Below are positions 1-10,037 of a stretch of DNA of 22,893 nucleotides, in pieces. The stretch lies in NCBI GenBank assembly GCA_030770425.1, contig JASJFT010000383.1, positions 1 to 22,893 on the forward strand, given 5' to 3'. Under the pieces are notes generated by a model. It was given only the letters and a program-made list of their open reading frames with translations, was not told the origin of the DNA and did no database searches. This DNA is from Darksidea phi (taxonomy: Eukaryota; Ascomycota; Dothideomycetes; Pleosporales; Lentitheciaceae). The translations under genes were made by a program, and so were the position numbers. The first letter of the stretch is position 1; each line of letters opens with the position of its first letter.

Positions 1-75
<75 letters not shown>
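1..75. repeat. Poly-C homopolymer tract at contig end
   Basis: Seventy-five uninterrupted C residues open the window. The tract has no telomeric CCCTAA periodicity, so it is more likely a sequencing or assembly artefact at a contig end than a biological repeat. Confidence 0.9.
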
Positions 76-551
76 AGACCATGATGCCATAATCTAGAAA
101 ACACGAATGTGAACAACGACCAGGGATAGCCAGCGTGTGGATAACTGATGTTCCTCGCTCAATTTTGTGCAGCCAATTGCATCTATGCTAGATAAGTCTT
201 CGAGCACCCCGGGACATATTGCGTACGTACCATGTACAAAAACACAAGAGAGTTGTATCCTTCCAATGCTAAAGAGACGTGCCGTCAACCCGGAGCAATT
301 GTACACTCGAACCATCTTATGCAAAAGACAATCTGGTGATGTTCACGTCGCTTTACCAATCTACAGGGGCTTATAGCGGAATGACCTTGGCGACTACAGG
401 TGCATATGCAAGAGTTGTGAGAGCCCTACATGGCAAAGACCGTCAACCTCTAGTAATTAAAGTTGACCCCTATATTGGGCAACTATGTATTAAGGCTGCC
501 TCATGAGACATGCGCTGTAAAGGATGATAGTGCCTTACTCCCTACGATGGT
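76..551. other. Non-coding stretch, nothing recognised
   Basis: Only short, overlapping open frames occur here on both strands, none longer than about 76 codons. None shows a recognisable motif, splice-linked continuation or a start context I would defend. I see no tRNA-like fold or direct repeat. Confidence 0.6.
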
Positions 552-1560
552 TTAGATATTGTATCCCATTTCCACAAAATCTCCTTCTTTGTCCAAGCCG
601 GAGGCAGGAGCCAGCTTCTTTGCCCTAGTTTGGACCATGTCCTGAAGTGACAACCCCGATGAAGCTAGTTGGGAGGAAGCCTGGAGATCGCCTAACTGGC
701 TCCTAACGCTAGGCCCAAGCTTATACTTCCTACTCTTACAAGGCCGACGTTCAGTCATCCGCCGGTCATCGAAAGCCTTGATTTATTCATCCCAGATGCG
801 CCCTTCGTGACGATTGCCAGTTGACACCGCAACCGCTGCTTTGAGATTCGTATCATCCTCATTGGCATCTACGAGGTGGCCTAGAAGCATGGTGGTCTCA
901 TCGACGAGAACAAGATCATGTCACCCGCCTAACTTTGGCTTGATGTTGGCGCCATGAGTCGAAGGGGGGTTGGCGCCGTACTTGCTCGAAGGGAGCTCGC
1001 CCAATTTGTCTAGACCTGGCGTCGCATGCTGACCTCTTGTCAACTCTGAAGGCATCTCGGTGGTTGCAGTCCCAGGACCAAGACGAAGTGACCGGTCGAT
1101 AGTTGCCTCGAAGTCACTTTCCAGTCTTCCCTTTCCCGTAACATATTGAGTGCGGCAGCGAGAACATTTTCCTGATGAGCATTGAGCTCGGCATCAAGAT
1201 GAACTTCGAGGATACATAGCTTTTGGACTGCGTTTTGAATGACTAGTGATTCTGAAGAGAAATTCGCGGTCGCTGTCGTTCTCAATGATGAGGTTCTCAT
1301 GAGCAGCTTGGACGGAAGCTATTTCTTTGCCCTTTAAGATTGTTTGTTGACGCTCTCTTCTCCCCCGTGGAAAAGTCTCTGCTTGTAGTAAAATCACCGC
1401 TGCCTACAGCCTGATGTGCTTCAAATAGCCCCTCTACTCTAAGTGCGGCAAATTTGCCTCCGAGGCCGACTGCATCACTGAGATCGACATCATTCGAGAC
1501 GGGGGCGCAGTGTGGCGTCGAAAACCTGCCCCATAGCTGGTTGACATTCTGGATTACGGC
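552..1560 (-). pseudogene. Decayed protein-coding gene (frameshifts and stops), family not recognised
   Basis: On the minus strand, protein-like segments follow one another but change frame. The upstream segment (about 1560-1300) includes NVNQLWGRFSTPHCAPV and VDLSDAVGLGGKFAALRVEG and ends at a TGA at 1297-1299. A second frame (about 1300-1120) carries a helical stretch with LDAELNAHQENVLAAALN. The third frame (about 1120-552) reads RLESDFEATIDRSLR, is interrupted by TGA at 921-923 and TAA at 783-785, and ends at TAA 552-554 after FVEMGYNI. Between the stops it reads DLVLVDETTMLLGHLVDAN. No plausible introns explain the frame changes. I infer a dead gene. Each of the two late stops is one C-to-T change from a sense codon (CGA, CAA), which is compatible with but does not prove repeat-induced point mutation. 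I do not recognise the parent family. Sequence errors near the contig edge are an alternative explanation for the frameshifts. Confidence 0.5.
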
Positions 1561-2187
1561 CCCTGTTTAAGTACAAAAATTTGCTTGCGGCTAGCCAATA
1601 TGTGTATATTATAGTGTATCGAATGCCCCAATATGACATGCAATTGGGGCGGCGCCTAACTGTTCCTTGTGAATGGGAGCGCATACCTCTGTATTTATAT
1701 TGGGATTGCTCTAGCCGTAATTGCTTTCAACAACCGGGCTACGATTAAGTGCTAAGTTGAACACGGAATATATACCTTGGGTCAAATGGCGGCGATATGT
1801 GCGGGTTTTTTAGATGGGCTAAATCAGAAGGACATCCGTATTCAGAAACCCAAAACAGCGAGCCGGTGGGCTCATCACATTAGGCAGGACAGCGCTTGCC
1901 GAGCCAACTAATACGGCAAATAGGAGGGAAAGATTTCACTACTACCGAATGATAATATCCAGTCCGAAACAAGAGGCTCGCCTTTCCTGCGGACTTTCAC
2001 GACCGGCAACACCATCCCTAAATTGATACTGTCTAGGGATACAGACTGCTGCGTTGCTCGTTGAGATAATACATACATGCAGAAGGTACCGAGATAACTG
2101 CCGTAGCGAAGAACTTTCCAAGGGCGCTCGACTCATGAACAAAATACTAGTAGTTACCTTTGTCTCAGAGCTTAGCTATCACAGCAT
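1561..2187. other. Intergenic, nothing recognised
   Basis: No frame in this stretch exceeds about 66 codons and none resembles a known protein. It lies downstream of the minus-strand gene ending at 2188, so its right part probably holds that gene's 3' UTR. Confidence 0.6.
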
Positions 2188-3933
2188 CTAAAAGCTCCCA
2201 CCACGATCGGGGTTGACTTTCGTGTCCCTCTTCTCGTAGGCTCTCCACCACAATGCTATATTCGCAGCTACTAGAAGATCTACCATCTTCAAACCTTCGT
2301 CTTCGATGATGAGTTTTCCCAGCTTCGCTTGTTTCCCACCAAACCCACCTCCTGCAAACTCTTGACCAAGGGACAAGTCCAGTCGGTCGAGCGAGTTACT
2401 AATGATTTCAGTGCTACCAAGACGTGAATCCGAGACCGCAGAACTTTGGCGACTATGTCGCGGTCGGTGGAAAAAGGATGGCCTCTTCGAGGATTCCTCG
2501 CCTCTTGGTGTCGTCGCCTTTATACTGGTTGGTAAGTTGAACCTTAACTCGCTGACAGTCATCGCAACAGGAGGTGCTCCTTGCAAGCCTGGAACCAAGT
2601 GTTGGCACTATGCATTCGTGAGTCTAACGTCGATTGAAAGTAATGATAGAGCACTTACCCTCAAAGATCCTCCCCCGGCGCCAGTGATAAACTCACAACG
2701 GCCGTTCCAGGGGCTCATGAACACATACCCACGAAAGGTCGACTGTTTGTTTGAGATCTGGATTGTGCTGTACGACTGATTGTCACGAGAGAGAAATGAT
2801 GGTGTTTCCGGAGGCTGAATGTCCATGGATGCTCTTTCGCGCTGCCGATCCTCGGAGCTATTGCGAGGGCTTCCAGTAGATGCATGAGAATCATAAGAAT
2901 CGAGTCTCCGGTGACCAAAACCTCCGTTTGCGTACTTAGACCCCTCCATCCATAGCCGACGACGGAATGTTTTGCTCTCCTTCACTGGTGTAGCTTGGGG
3001 AGGCCTAGGTACATTCACTCGAGGCCCGCTAGCCAGGTTCGAGGAAGTCACTGACAAATTGCTGTCACAGTCCGCTAGTGATGGTATTTCCACTGGTCCG
3101 GAGCGTAAGAACTTGGAATATCCTGGGTTGGTAATTTCGATAAACAGTGGAGCTCCGGTCTGTTTCTTCGGTGGGTTGTTCAATGCTGAAGATGACACGT
3201 CCAAATTCTGAGGATCATCAATACGGGCGACGTTCCATTGCGCCCCGGAAGCCGGGTCGCGGCGAATAAGGGTAAGAGAGGTACCAGACGGGTAAGGTAG
3301 ATCGGATGGTCTTCGTGAGGAAAACGAAGGTCTGTTATTCTCTGCTTGATATTGGAGAGAGTCAAAAGAACGCCGCGGCGCGTGATCCGGTGCTAGAAGA
3401 GTGGAAGACGTCTGCATATAGTTTACGGCACTAGGGTTCTGTCTGCTTTGAAAGTCGTCGACCGGCGCCAATGTTCCCGGAAGGGGCTTTCGCTTCGGAC
3501 CTGCTGGTACGCCAGGGGCCGTTGAAGCGCCAGGAATGGCTTTTCGTTGTATTTGATTGGCCTGTGGCTGGCCTGGAAGTGGCGAGCATTGTTCTTGGTA
3601 CACCGGTTCGCAGAAAGAAGGTGGGGGTTCGACCAGGCGGGAGTCCTCCGGGTGATCCGCATGAACAAAATATAACGAGTTCTGGATATCCTCTGCCGTG
3701 ACCACCTTCTCCCGTGGTTTCATTGGGGAGAGGAATACATCTAAATGCAATCAGGACCTCCAAACTTTGGGAACGTTGACGGCAGCCGTACCTCTACTGC
3801 CGGGAACCCGTGCAATGTACAGCACCAGAGGATCATGCTGCGCGTGGGTAGGATTTCTCGGGTAGGATGGGGGATTGGAAGCAAGGGCTGTGAGAGACGA
3901 TAGTGATCTGGCCTCAATGGCCGGTGCAGACAT
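2188..3933 (-). CDS. Conserved fungal protein of unknown function, 547 aa
   Basis: Three exons on the minus strand: 3933-3792, 3740-2659 and 2607-2188. Both introns are 51 bp (GTACGG...TTTAG and GTAAGT...CATAG) and the phases close exactly. Splicing joins DPLVLYIARVPGSR to DVFLSPMKPREK, and GGGSLR to CQHLVPGLQG. From memory, these joined blocks resemble the conserved N-terminal and C-terminal parts of an uncharacterised Pezizomycotina protein. The N-terminal block covers roughly residues 1-80. The middle (about 80-350) is Ser/Pro/Arg-rich and probably disordered. A second block (about 365-430) contains FRGYVFMSPWNGRCEF and VSELRFNLP. The C terminus contains AKLGKLIIEDEGLKMVDL followed by a short hydrophobic stretch and WW, possibly an amphipathic or membrane-associated helix. 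There is no signal peptide or catalytic motif I can name. The gene diverges from RRP14 across 558 bp. Gene model confidence is high; function is unknown. Confidence 0.87.
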
Positions 3934-4491
3934 CGGGTCAAACGATAGGAGAGCCGAGACGTCGCAGAGACAAAGATCAGTCGTTACTTAAGCTGTAGCT
4001 GGAGGCCTAGACCAGGACGGAGTCGTAGTCGTTTCCCATGGGAGCGTCCCTCAGCGACCATATATACGGCAAGGCGAGCTGAAGGGCGAGTGGCAGTGCA
4101 TACGCGTTCTTGGAGAGTAAATGGGTTGCCTCGTCAACAAGCAAAGCACAAAGCAAGGTACTTTGCCACGCACCACGTATGACCAACGGAGTGAGAGTTG
4201 GACGGAGAATCTGTGGTACTGGTAGACAGCTTGAGAACGAGGCGGGCGAAGAGCGGAAGCGGGGTGGTGGGTTCCTCCTGCTGATTGGTCCATCTCGAAA
4301 GGCGGTCACGACCCACCCGAACTCTTGGCACTGAATTTTAGAAGCGATTGACTTCAAGCGTACGCGAAGCGCACACGGCACGACACGACACTACACCTGA
4401 AGGGCTCCCTGTTGCGCCTTTCTGCCAACCTGCCATTCCCGCGGCAAGCATACTGATAACATAACCCCTCTTTACTCTTTTGACGACAGTC
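3934..4491. promoter_or_regulatory. Divergent intergenic region between the unknown-function gene and RRP14
   Basis: This 558 bp stretch separates two outward-facing start codons and must hold both promoters. It contains ATTGG at 4284-4288, whose complement ACCAATCAG is a good CCAAT-box match of the kind bound by the fungal HAP/NF-Y complex. A minus-strand open frame across 4007-4381 has no recognisable motif and is probably chance. Confidence 0.55.
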
Positions 4492-6160
4492 ATGGGTGAC
4501 GATCTCGAGGCAAGCAACGACACGGCGCCCCGCCTCTCTACGTGTCACTAATCCTACGTACTAGGCACGATTGAAGAGCCACGCTCGAGCTTTCGAGGGC
4601 TTGATGTCCCTGATACCTGCTAGGGACTACTATGGCAAAGACGAGAGCATCACGAGTGTACGTCGTGTCCCGCCTCCACTCCACTCGCGCCTGTTAACTG
4701 AGCTTCCCCAGACACAATGGCTAAAGACGAAGAAGCAGACCAGAGAAGAGCGTCAGGCTGCAAAACGGGCGAAGCTTGATCCGGCGAACCACAAGTCCGC
4801 GAAAGACATCATGGACGAGAATGCACGGAAGCGCAAGCGTGAGCTCGAAGGTGGGGACTCCTCAGATATGGACATGGACATGGACATCATCAAAGAAAAG
4901 CCGGGAGAGGGCATGAAGAACGTATCGAATAAAATGAAGAAGCAAAAGATCACCAAAGACTCCGATGACTCTCACTGCGACAAGCAATCCAAGTCCGACG
5001 CCGACAAAGCCGCCAGAGCCATGGTAAGGGCGGACAGGAAGCAACAGAAGAAGGACAAAAAGGAAGAACGGCAAGCCCAGAAACAACAAAATCAGCAGGC
5101 GAAAAAGGTACAACGAGACGAGTTTGGCAAAGCATTGACGGACGTACAAGAGTTTGATGAGGAGGAAGATTCCAATTCAGAAGTGGAGCCAGAACACGAT
5201 GAGGACCGTATCCAGTCTCTGGATGTCGGTGGTCTCATTGAAGAGGGTCAGTCCACTGCCACACCGTCCGCTGCCGAATCCAACGCCTCTACAGCTTCAG
5301 TGATATCCTCCGCCTCCTCGTTGTCTTCTGTGCCACCACCACCCGAAACTCAATCACAAGACACGAAGTCCCTCCAACTCGCTCAGGAGGATCACAATTC
5401 TGCTAAAGCACGACTTCGAGAACGGCTTGTGGCCTTGCGAGCAGCACGAAAAGCCGACGGACCTACCGGTCAACCTGCTAAGAATAGGGCGGAGTTGATT
5501 GAGGCGAGGAGGAAGAAAGAAGCAGACAGAAAGGCTGCGAAGAAGGCCCAAAAACAGCTAGTGAAGGAGAGCGAGGAACGACTGAAGGCAGAAGACCAGC
5601 TATCTCGACTTCGGGGAGGATCGGGGTCTCCCTCCGTAGTTTCACGCCGATCAACGCCCGAGGGGGAGAGAGCCCTAAGCTTCGGTCGAGTGGCGTGGAA
5701 CGACGGGCAGCAGTTGGATGGCAACCTTTCAGGCTTTCTCGTATCACAGAAGAAGAAGGGCAGATCTGATCCAAAGACTGCCCTAGAAGCTGCCAAAAAC
5801 AAACAAGCCCGTCTTAATGCACTCGACGAAGAGAAGCGGAAAGACATCCAAGAAAAGGACCTCTGGCTTGCTGCAAAGAAACGGGCGCAAGGCGAGAGGG
5901 TACATGATAATCCCAAGTTGCTCCAGAAGAGCGTAAAACGGTTAGATAAGGCAAAACTGAAGAGCGAGCGGGAATGGAACGAAAGAAAAGACAACGTCCA
6001 GAAGGGCAAGGAGTCAAAGCAGAAGAGGCGGGAAGAGAACTTGCGGAAGCGGAGGGAGGAAAAGGGCAACAAAGGGAAGAAGAAGAAAGGCCGCAAGCTG
6101 AGCAAGCCGAGTAAAAAAGGGAAGCGGGCGGGGTTTGAAGGCCCGTTCGGGTCAAAATGA
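4492..6160 (+). CDS. RRP14: Ribosomal RNA processing protein 14 (SURF6 family), 519 aa
   Basis: Exons are 4492-4509, 4565-4657 and 4712-6160. The first exon encodes only MGDDLE. Its intron starts with GCAAGC and ends CTACGTACTAG, a GC-AG intron of 55 bp with CTAAT at 4548-4552 as likely branch point. The second intron (54 bp) is GTACGT...CCCCAG. Splicing gives MGDDLEARLKSHARAFEGL then MSLIPARDYYG, which is the typical Rrp14 N terminus, followed by QWLKTKKQTREER and AKRAKLDP. From about residue 266 comes the SURF6 domain (ARLRERLVALRAARKADG, then NRAELIEARRKKEADRKA), ending in a very basic Lys/Arg tail. A Ser/Glu/Asp-rich acidic spacer lies between. Rrp14 is a nucleolar protein needed for ribosome subunit maturation in yeast. 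The second intron is a multiple of three with no stop, so its retention would stay in frame. The gene converges on NDUFS8, 295 bp apart. Confidence 0.93.
4510..4564 (+). other. GC-AG intron in RRP14
   Basis: The donor is GAG|GCAAGC and the acceptor ACTAG|GCACG. No GT donor near the start codon joins MGDDLE to the conserved ARLKSHARAFEGL frame, whereas this GC donor does so exactly. Unspliced, the frame would stop at a TAA within the intron (GTGTCACTAATC). Confidence 0.85.
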
Positions 6161-6455
6161 GGGCAGTCGGAAGGCATTTGCGACGTAATGTTGGGTGAGT
6201 CTCACCACAACATAGCGTAGATTTGCGTCTAATGTCCGATTATACATACATTAGTGAAGCATTCAAGGCGTCTTTTAGCGTTCAACCAGTTAGGTAATGA
6301 TACCTAGATTATTTGTTTAGGATTGATCGTCATTAGTCTTCCCACCATGTATTCATCGGCAAGCATGTACATATTCAATTGCACAAATGAAATTAGGGTT
6401 GCTTGATACTGTTTTGTATTTACACATAGAATCTCACATCGGTGCTGATCATGGA

Positions 6456-7273
6456 CTACCGGTAGGGCGCATCTGCGCGAGCAGCCGCTGCTATCTCGGG
6501 CTCCCATTTGTCTCCGTTCATCAACAGCTTCTCCTTGTTGTACAATAGCTCTTCTCGCGTCTCAGTCGCATACTCGGCATTCGGTCCTATCAGAATGTTA
6601 ACATCTACAGACTATGGGTGTAGTGGTCAACCACTCACCCTCCACAATGGCGTCCACCGGGCAGCTCTCTTGACACAAACCACAATAGATACACTTCGTC
6701 ATGTCGATATCGTATCGTGTGGTCCTCCTGCTGCCATCCTCACGCTCTTCCGCCTCGATGGTGATAGCCTGCGCCGGGCAAATAGCCTCGCACAGCTTGC
6801 AAGCAATGCAGCGCTCCTCGCCTGTGGGATACCGTCGCAAAGCGTGCTCACCTCGGAAGCGGGGTGAGATGGGGCCTTTCTCGAAGGGGTAGAAAATAGT
6901 ATACCTAGCATATCATCAGAAACACGTTCTTCGGTAACAATGGGTGCGCTGGGCACCAATTAAGAGCTACTCACGGAGGTCGGAAAAACTGCTCCATCAG
7001 AACGTACATGCCCCGAAACATCTCGAGAAGCAGGAAGTATTTGCCTGCCCGATCCAATGAGCTTTCCCCTTCGTCCCATCGCTTCGGGCGAGGTAACCGG
7101 AAGCCCGGCGGTGGTGGGCCGGCCGGAGTGGCAGCTCGAGGGAAGGTCGTGGAAAAGAGCGCGACAGTGGCGGTTGAGGGGAGACGGCCGGACACGAAGG
7201 GAGAGGGTCTGAAGAGTGCGAACGCTGGGCGGCTGCGCGCCAGCATGCTCAATGGCTTTATGCTAGCCATCAT
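6456..7273 (-). CDS. NDUFS8: NADH:ubiquinone oxidoreductase 23 kDa (TYKY) iron-sulphur subunit, 231 aa
   Basis: Three minus-strand exons: 7273-6975, 6904-6639 and 6586-6456. Introns are 70 bp (GTGAGT...GCTAG) and 52 bp (GTGAGT...GATAG); phases close. This subunit sits in the matrix arm of respiratory complex I and carries clusters N6a and N6b, which pass electrons toward ubiquinone. Two ferredoxin-type 4Fe-4S motifs are intact: [12 protein letters not shown] (residues 132-143) and [12 protein letters not shown] (171-182). Conserved family blocks flank them: [20 protein letters not shown] just upstream and [20 protein letters not shown] across the last junction, with a C terminus ending ADAPYR. 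The N terminus ([16 protein letters not shown]...) is Arg/Ser/Ala-rich without acidic residues, as expected for a mitochondrial presequence. The second Met, at 7270, could also be the start. It is divergent from the acyl carrier protein gene. Confidence 0.96.
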
Positions 7274-7646
7274 GGGCGCTGGGTGGTCGCGGGCGAGGGG
7301 GTTGCGATTGTAGAAGTCGATGTTAGGTTTGAGGTTTCCAAGCTGCGAAGTAACGAGATACGAGTGCGCTGTTATTGGCTGCGCACTCTTCACGCCAACA
7401 CCTGCGCGGGAACTGAGATGTAACTTTCGCAATTTGACTATGGGTAAAGGATCAGTATACGACACAAAAACTAGAAGGAACTGTGGTCAAGGCAGTTTTC
7501 ATTGGTATTGATCAGGTGGCTTGAGTGTATGTCGCAGCTGACTAAGGCGAGCGGCTTGGAGGATCTGAAATCTGAGCCGAGCAAGTCCAAACTCCACACT
7601 TCTCGACTTTCATATCCAACCCCAACAATCGTCAAACACGTCCACA
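7274..7646. promoter_or_regulatory. Shared divergent promoter of two complex I genes, with two CCAAT boxes
   Basis: A 373 bp region lies between the start codons of NDUFS8 (minus) and mitochondrial acyl carrier protein (plus). ATTGG occurs at 7374-7378 (complement CAGCCAATAA, a strong CCAAT-box context) and again at 7501-7505. The HAP/NF-Y complex is known to regulate respiratory genes in fungi through CCAAT. That it acts here is inference. Confidence 0.6.
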
Positions 7647-8320
7647 ATGTTTCGAACAGCTCTCCTCAGGACCGCAAGGCAAGCCGTCCGCGCTGCGCCC
7701 CGATGCCAGGCCCCAATTGCTCGTTCCGTCGTGCGAAGCTCCCTGTTCCAAGCAAAACAGATCGTCCCCGCCGTACGCTTCCAGGCAGTACGATGCTATT
7801 CCGCATCGGCCAGTCTGACTAAGGATGAGGTCGAGGGTAGGATAATGGATCTCTTGAAAAACTTTGACAAGGTAAGGACGGCATGATGACGAGCGAAGCT
7901 GTAGCTAACTTAGAGGCAGGTCACGGACACCTCAAAGGTACATTGAAGGAGCACTACACGATAAGCGCAGGGTCTCACACGTGTTAGCTCAACGGCGAAT
8001 CGCACTTCCATAATGATCTCGGTCTGGATAGTCTCGACACGGTGGAGGTAGTTATGGCGATTGAGGAGGTCAGTCACGCATAAAAGTAGTTCATATCGAA
8101 CAGGTCTGACGGTGGTGTAGGAGTTCAGCATTGAGATCCCAGACAAGGAGGCAGATGCCATCCATAGCGGTGAGACAATTGGTCCTGCGACGACGGATTT
8201 CGTGCTGATGATCTCACAGTCAAGCAAGCAGTGGACTATATCCTGGCCCAGCCCGACGGTAAGATCAAGTCTACCACAAACATGTATACGCACAGCAGCT
8301 GACAGTTCACAGCGCACTAA
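7647..8320 (+). CDS. NDUFAB1: Mitochondrial acyl carrier protein / complex I subunit NDUFAB1, 139 aa
   Basis: Six exons: 7647-7871, 7920-7937, 7988-8068, 8121-8169, 8220-8258 and 8313-8320. The five introns are 48-54 bp and all GT-AG, and the reading frame closes. The second exon is only 18 bp (VTDTSK) and the last contributes two residues (AH) and the stop. The protein begins with an Arg-rich mitochondrial presequence (MFRTALLRTARQAVRAAPR). The mature part runs from about LTKDEVEGRIMDLLKNFDK. The signature DLGLDSLDTVEVVMAIEEEF contains the serine (in DSL) that carries 4'-phosphopantetheine, followed by IEIPDKEAD and VKQAVDYILAQPDAH. Family knowledge: it serves mitochondrial fatty acid and lipoate synthesis, is a structural subunit of complex I, and binds LYR proteins in iron-sulphur assembly. 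It shares a promoter region with NDUFS8. Small uncertainty remains about the last acceptor. Confidence 0.94.
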
Positions 8321-8823
8321 AGAGAGTTGTCACGGCGAGTTGCTAGATATCAATGATATGGCTGGAATTGGGTAGTCGGAGGCAGCTCCGGCGTCGTTAT
8401 GTATATTCCTCTGCATGTAAAACAGTCGCCTGGAATGGCATCTCGTGTAGCTCTTATAGAAATGGATGCTGCCCACCTCTCTCCATTGGGTCTCATGTTG
8501 CGATGTGCGGACGCGCAGGATGTTCCTCGCAAAAAAACGGCGAACTAGAGGGCCGCGCCAAGCAGGGCCTCGTGGTCCAGTTGCGACCTGATAGAAACAG
8601 CAATGATCCAGCTCGTACAAACGGCACCCCTATCTTTCTGTCCGCCGATAGCTGCTAGGCTGTCACTCCGGCTCGCTCTATCAATTCGACACCATCCGGG
8701 CTCCCACAGCACATGCACAGCCCTAGCAGCCTATCCCTGCGCCTCTCTAGGGCTCGTGAGGAGTCTCACCCATAATTCCAACAAAGACCTCCGAACACCC
8801 CGCTCGCCTCACCACACCACCTC
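8321..8823. other. Intergenic between acyl carrier protein and VPS74
   Basis: These 503 bp hold the 3' UTR of the upstream gene and the promoter/5' UTR of VPS74. Open frames of up to about 101 codons exist on both strands but show no family motif, and they overlap each other. The last 80 bases before the VPS74 start are C/A-rich, as is common in fungal 5' UTRs. Confidence 0.6.
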
Positions 8824-10037
8824 ATGGCTTCTGCGTCTGGCTTAACGCGCCGGCGAGGAGGAGGCGGCGCCTCTACCGGCAACGGCGACGACGAAGCCAG
8901 CCGTGTCAGCTCGCCCGTGCCCAAGCGCAACGACGACCGCACGCCGGAGACATCCTACGAGAACTCGGCCAATGGCCACAAGATCGCATTCGACCCGCGA
9001 GACATTAGCGAGAGTGCGGAGCGGAGCAAGCAGCCCAAGCTGACGCTCATGGAGGAGGTGATCCTTATGGGGCTCAAGGACAAACAGGTGCGTGCAGGCA
9101 GATGCTGCGCAGGATCCGGCACGGGGCTGATGCGAGTTAGGGTTACCTTTCGTTTTGGAACGACAACATTTCGTATGCGCTGCGAGGATGCATTGTTATA
9201 GAGTTGGCGTTCAGAGGCCGCATAAGCATGCAGAAGGACTCGTCACGGCGGAGATTCCCCCTCGCCGACCGGGTCATCGAGGTCATCGACGATACGCTGA
9301 CGGGTGAGGTGCTGCTGGACGAGGCGCTGAAAATGATGAAGTCAAGTGAGAAGATGAGCGTTAATTCATGGATTGATCTCATGAGCGGTATGGACACGCC
9401 CTACCACGACGCTACTTGCATTGGGCTCTAATTCTTGAGTAGGGGAGACATGGAATCTTATGAAGATTGGCTACCAGCTAAAACAGGTGCGCGAACGCTT
9501 GTGCAAAGGCCTTGTCGACAAGGGCATCCTTCGCACCGAGAAGAAGAACTTCCTCCTTTTCGACATGGCCACACACCCTGTTGCAGACGGGGGCGCAAAG
9601 GAAGAGATCAGGCGTCGTGTGCGGAATATTCTCACCAGCCGGACTGTGGTGCTCCCAGCGAGCCAGTTCCTCCCAGAAGAGTTGGAGTTCAGAGTCCTCC
9701 GAACTATCGTAATGGTCTGCGCTGCCTATGCCGCAAACGTACTCGAGAACGCCTTGACGACGCTCGGACATGAGGCGAGGGAACGGGCTTTTGCTCAAGT
9801 CGATGAGCTGCTGGCGGAGTACTCGCAATGGCCGTTTGCACGGAGGGCTGGTGGCTCTGGAGGTGTCGGTGCGAACCTTGGCCAGGTGATTAACGACGAG
9901 GTCAACAATGCTAAAGACAAGGAGCTGCAGCTCGAGGTAGGCACCACATGATTCGGGGCCGAGGATATGACTAACAGCCGTTGTAGGTGGTCGCTGCATG
10001 CTTGAGCGTCTTCACAAGGCTTGACTCGCTCCTCTGA
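8824..10037 (+). CDS. VPS74: Golgi phosphoprotein 3 homologue Vps74 (GPP34 family), 351 aa
   Basis: Four exons: 8824-9087, 9141-9387, 9443-9936 and 9987-10037, with introns of 53, 55 and 50 bp. The third intron has the branch site GACTAACAG. Vps74/GOLPH3 is a peripheral Golgi protein that binds phosphatidylinositol 4-phosphate and coatomer and retains glycosyltransferases in the Golgi. The N terminus has TRRRGGGG, an Arg cluster like the coatomer-binding motif of yeast Vps74, in a disordered Ser-rich segment. The GPP34 domain begins near residue 73 with [16 protein letters not shown], then [16 protein letters not shown]. Trp94 and Arg103 have the spacing of the lipid-binding pair in the family. 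Later blocks are [48 protein letters not shown] and the C-terminal VFTRLDSLL. Length matches yeast Vps74 (about 345 aa). Conserved and apparently intact. Confidence 0.95.

Noticed and set aside
1..75. Poly-C as a telomere or origin
   Set aside because: Pure C with no CCCTAA-type period and no subtelomeric features beside it.
4007..4381. 124-codon minus-strand open frame upstream of RRP14
   Set aside because: Lies in the divergent promoter region, overlaps other chance frames, composition not protein-like.
5470..6177. 235-codon minus-strand open frame
   Set aside because: Antisense shadow of the Lys/Arg-rich RRP14 C terminus; its Phe/Ser/Leu-rich translation is what the complement of AAG/AGG codons gives.
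9136..9145. GTTAGGGTTA, telomere-like sequence
   Set aside because: A single unit and a half that coincides with the intron-exon border (TTAG|GGTTAC) of VPS74; no array.
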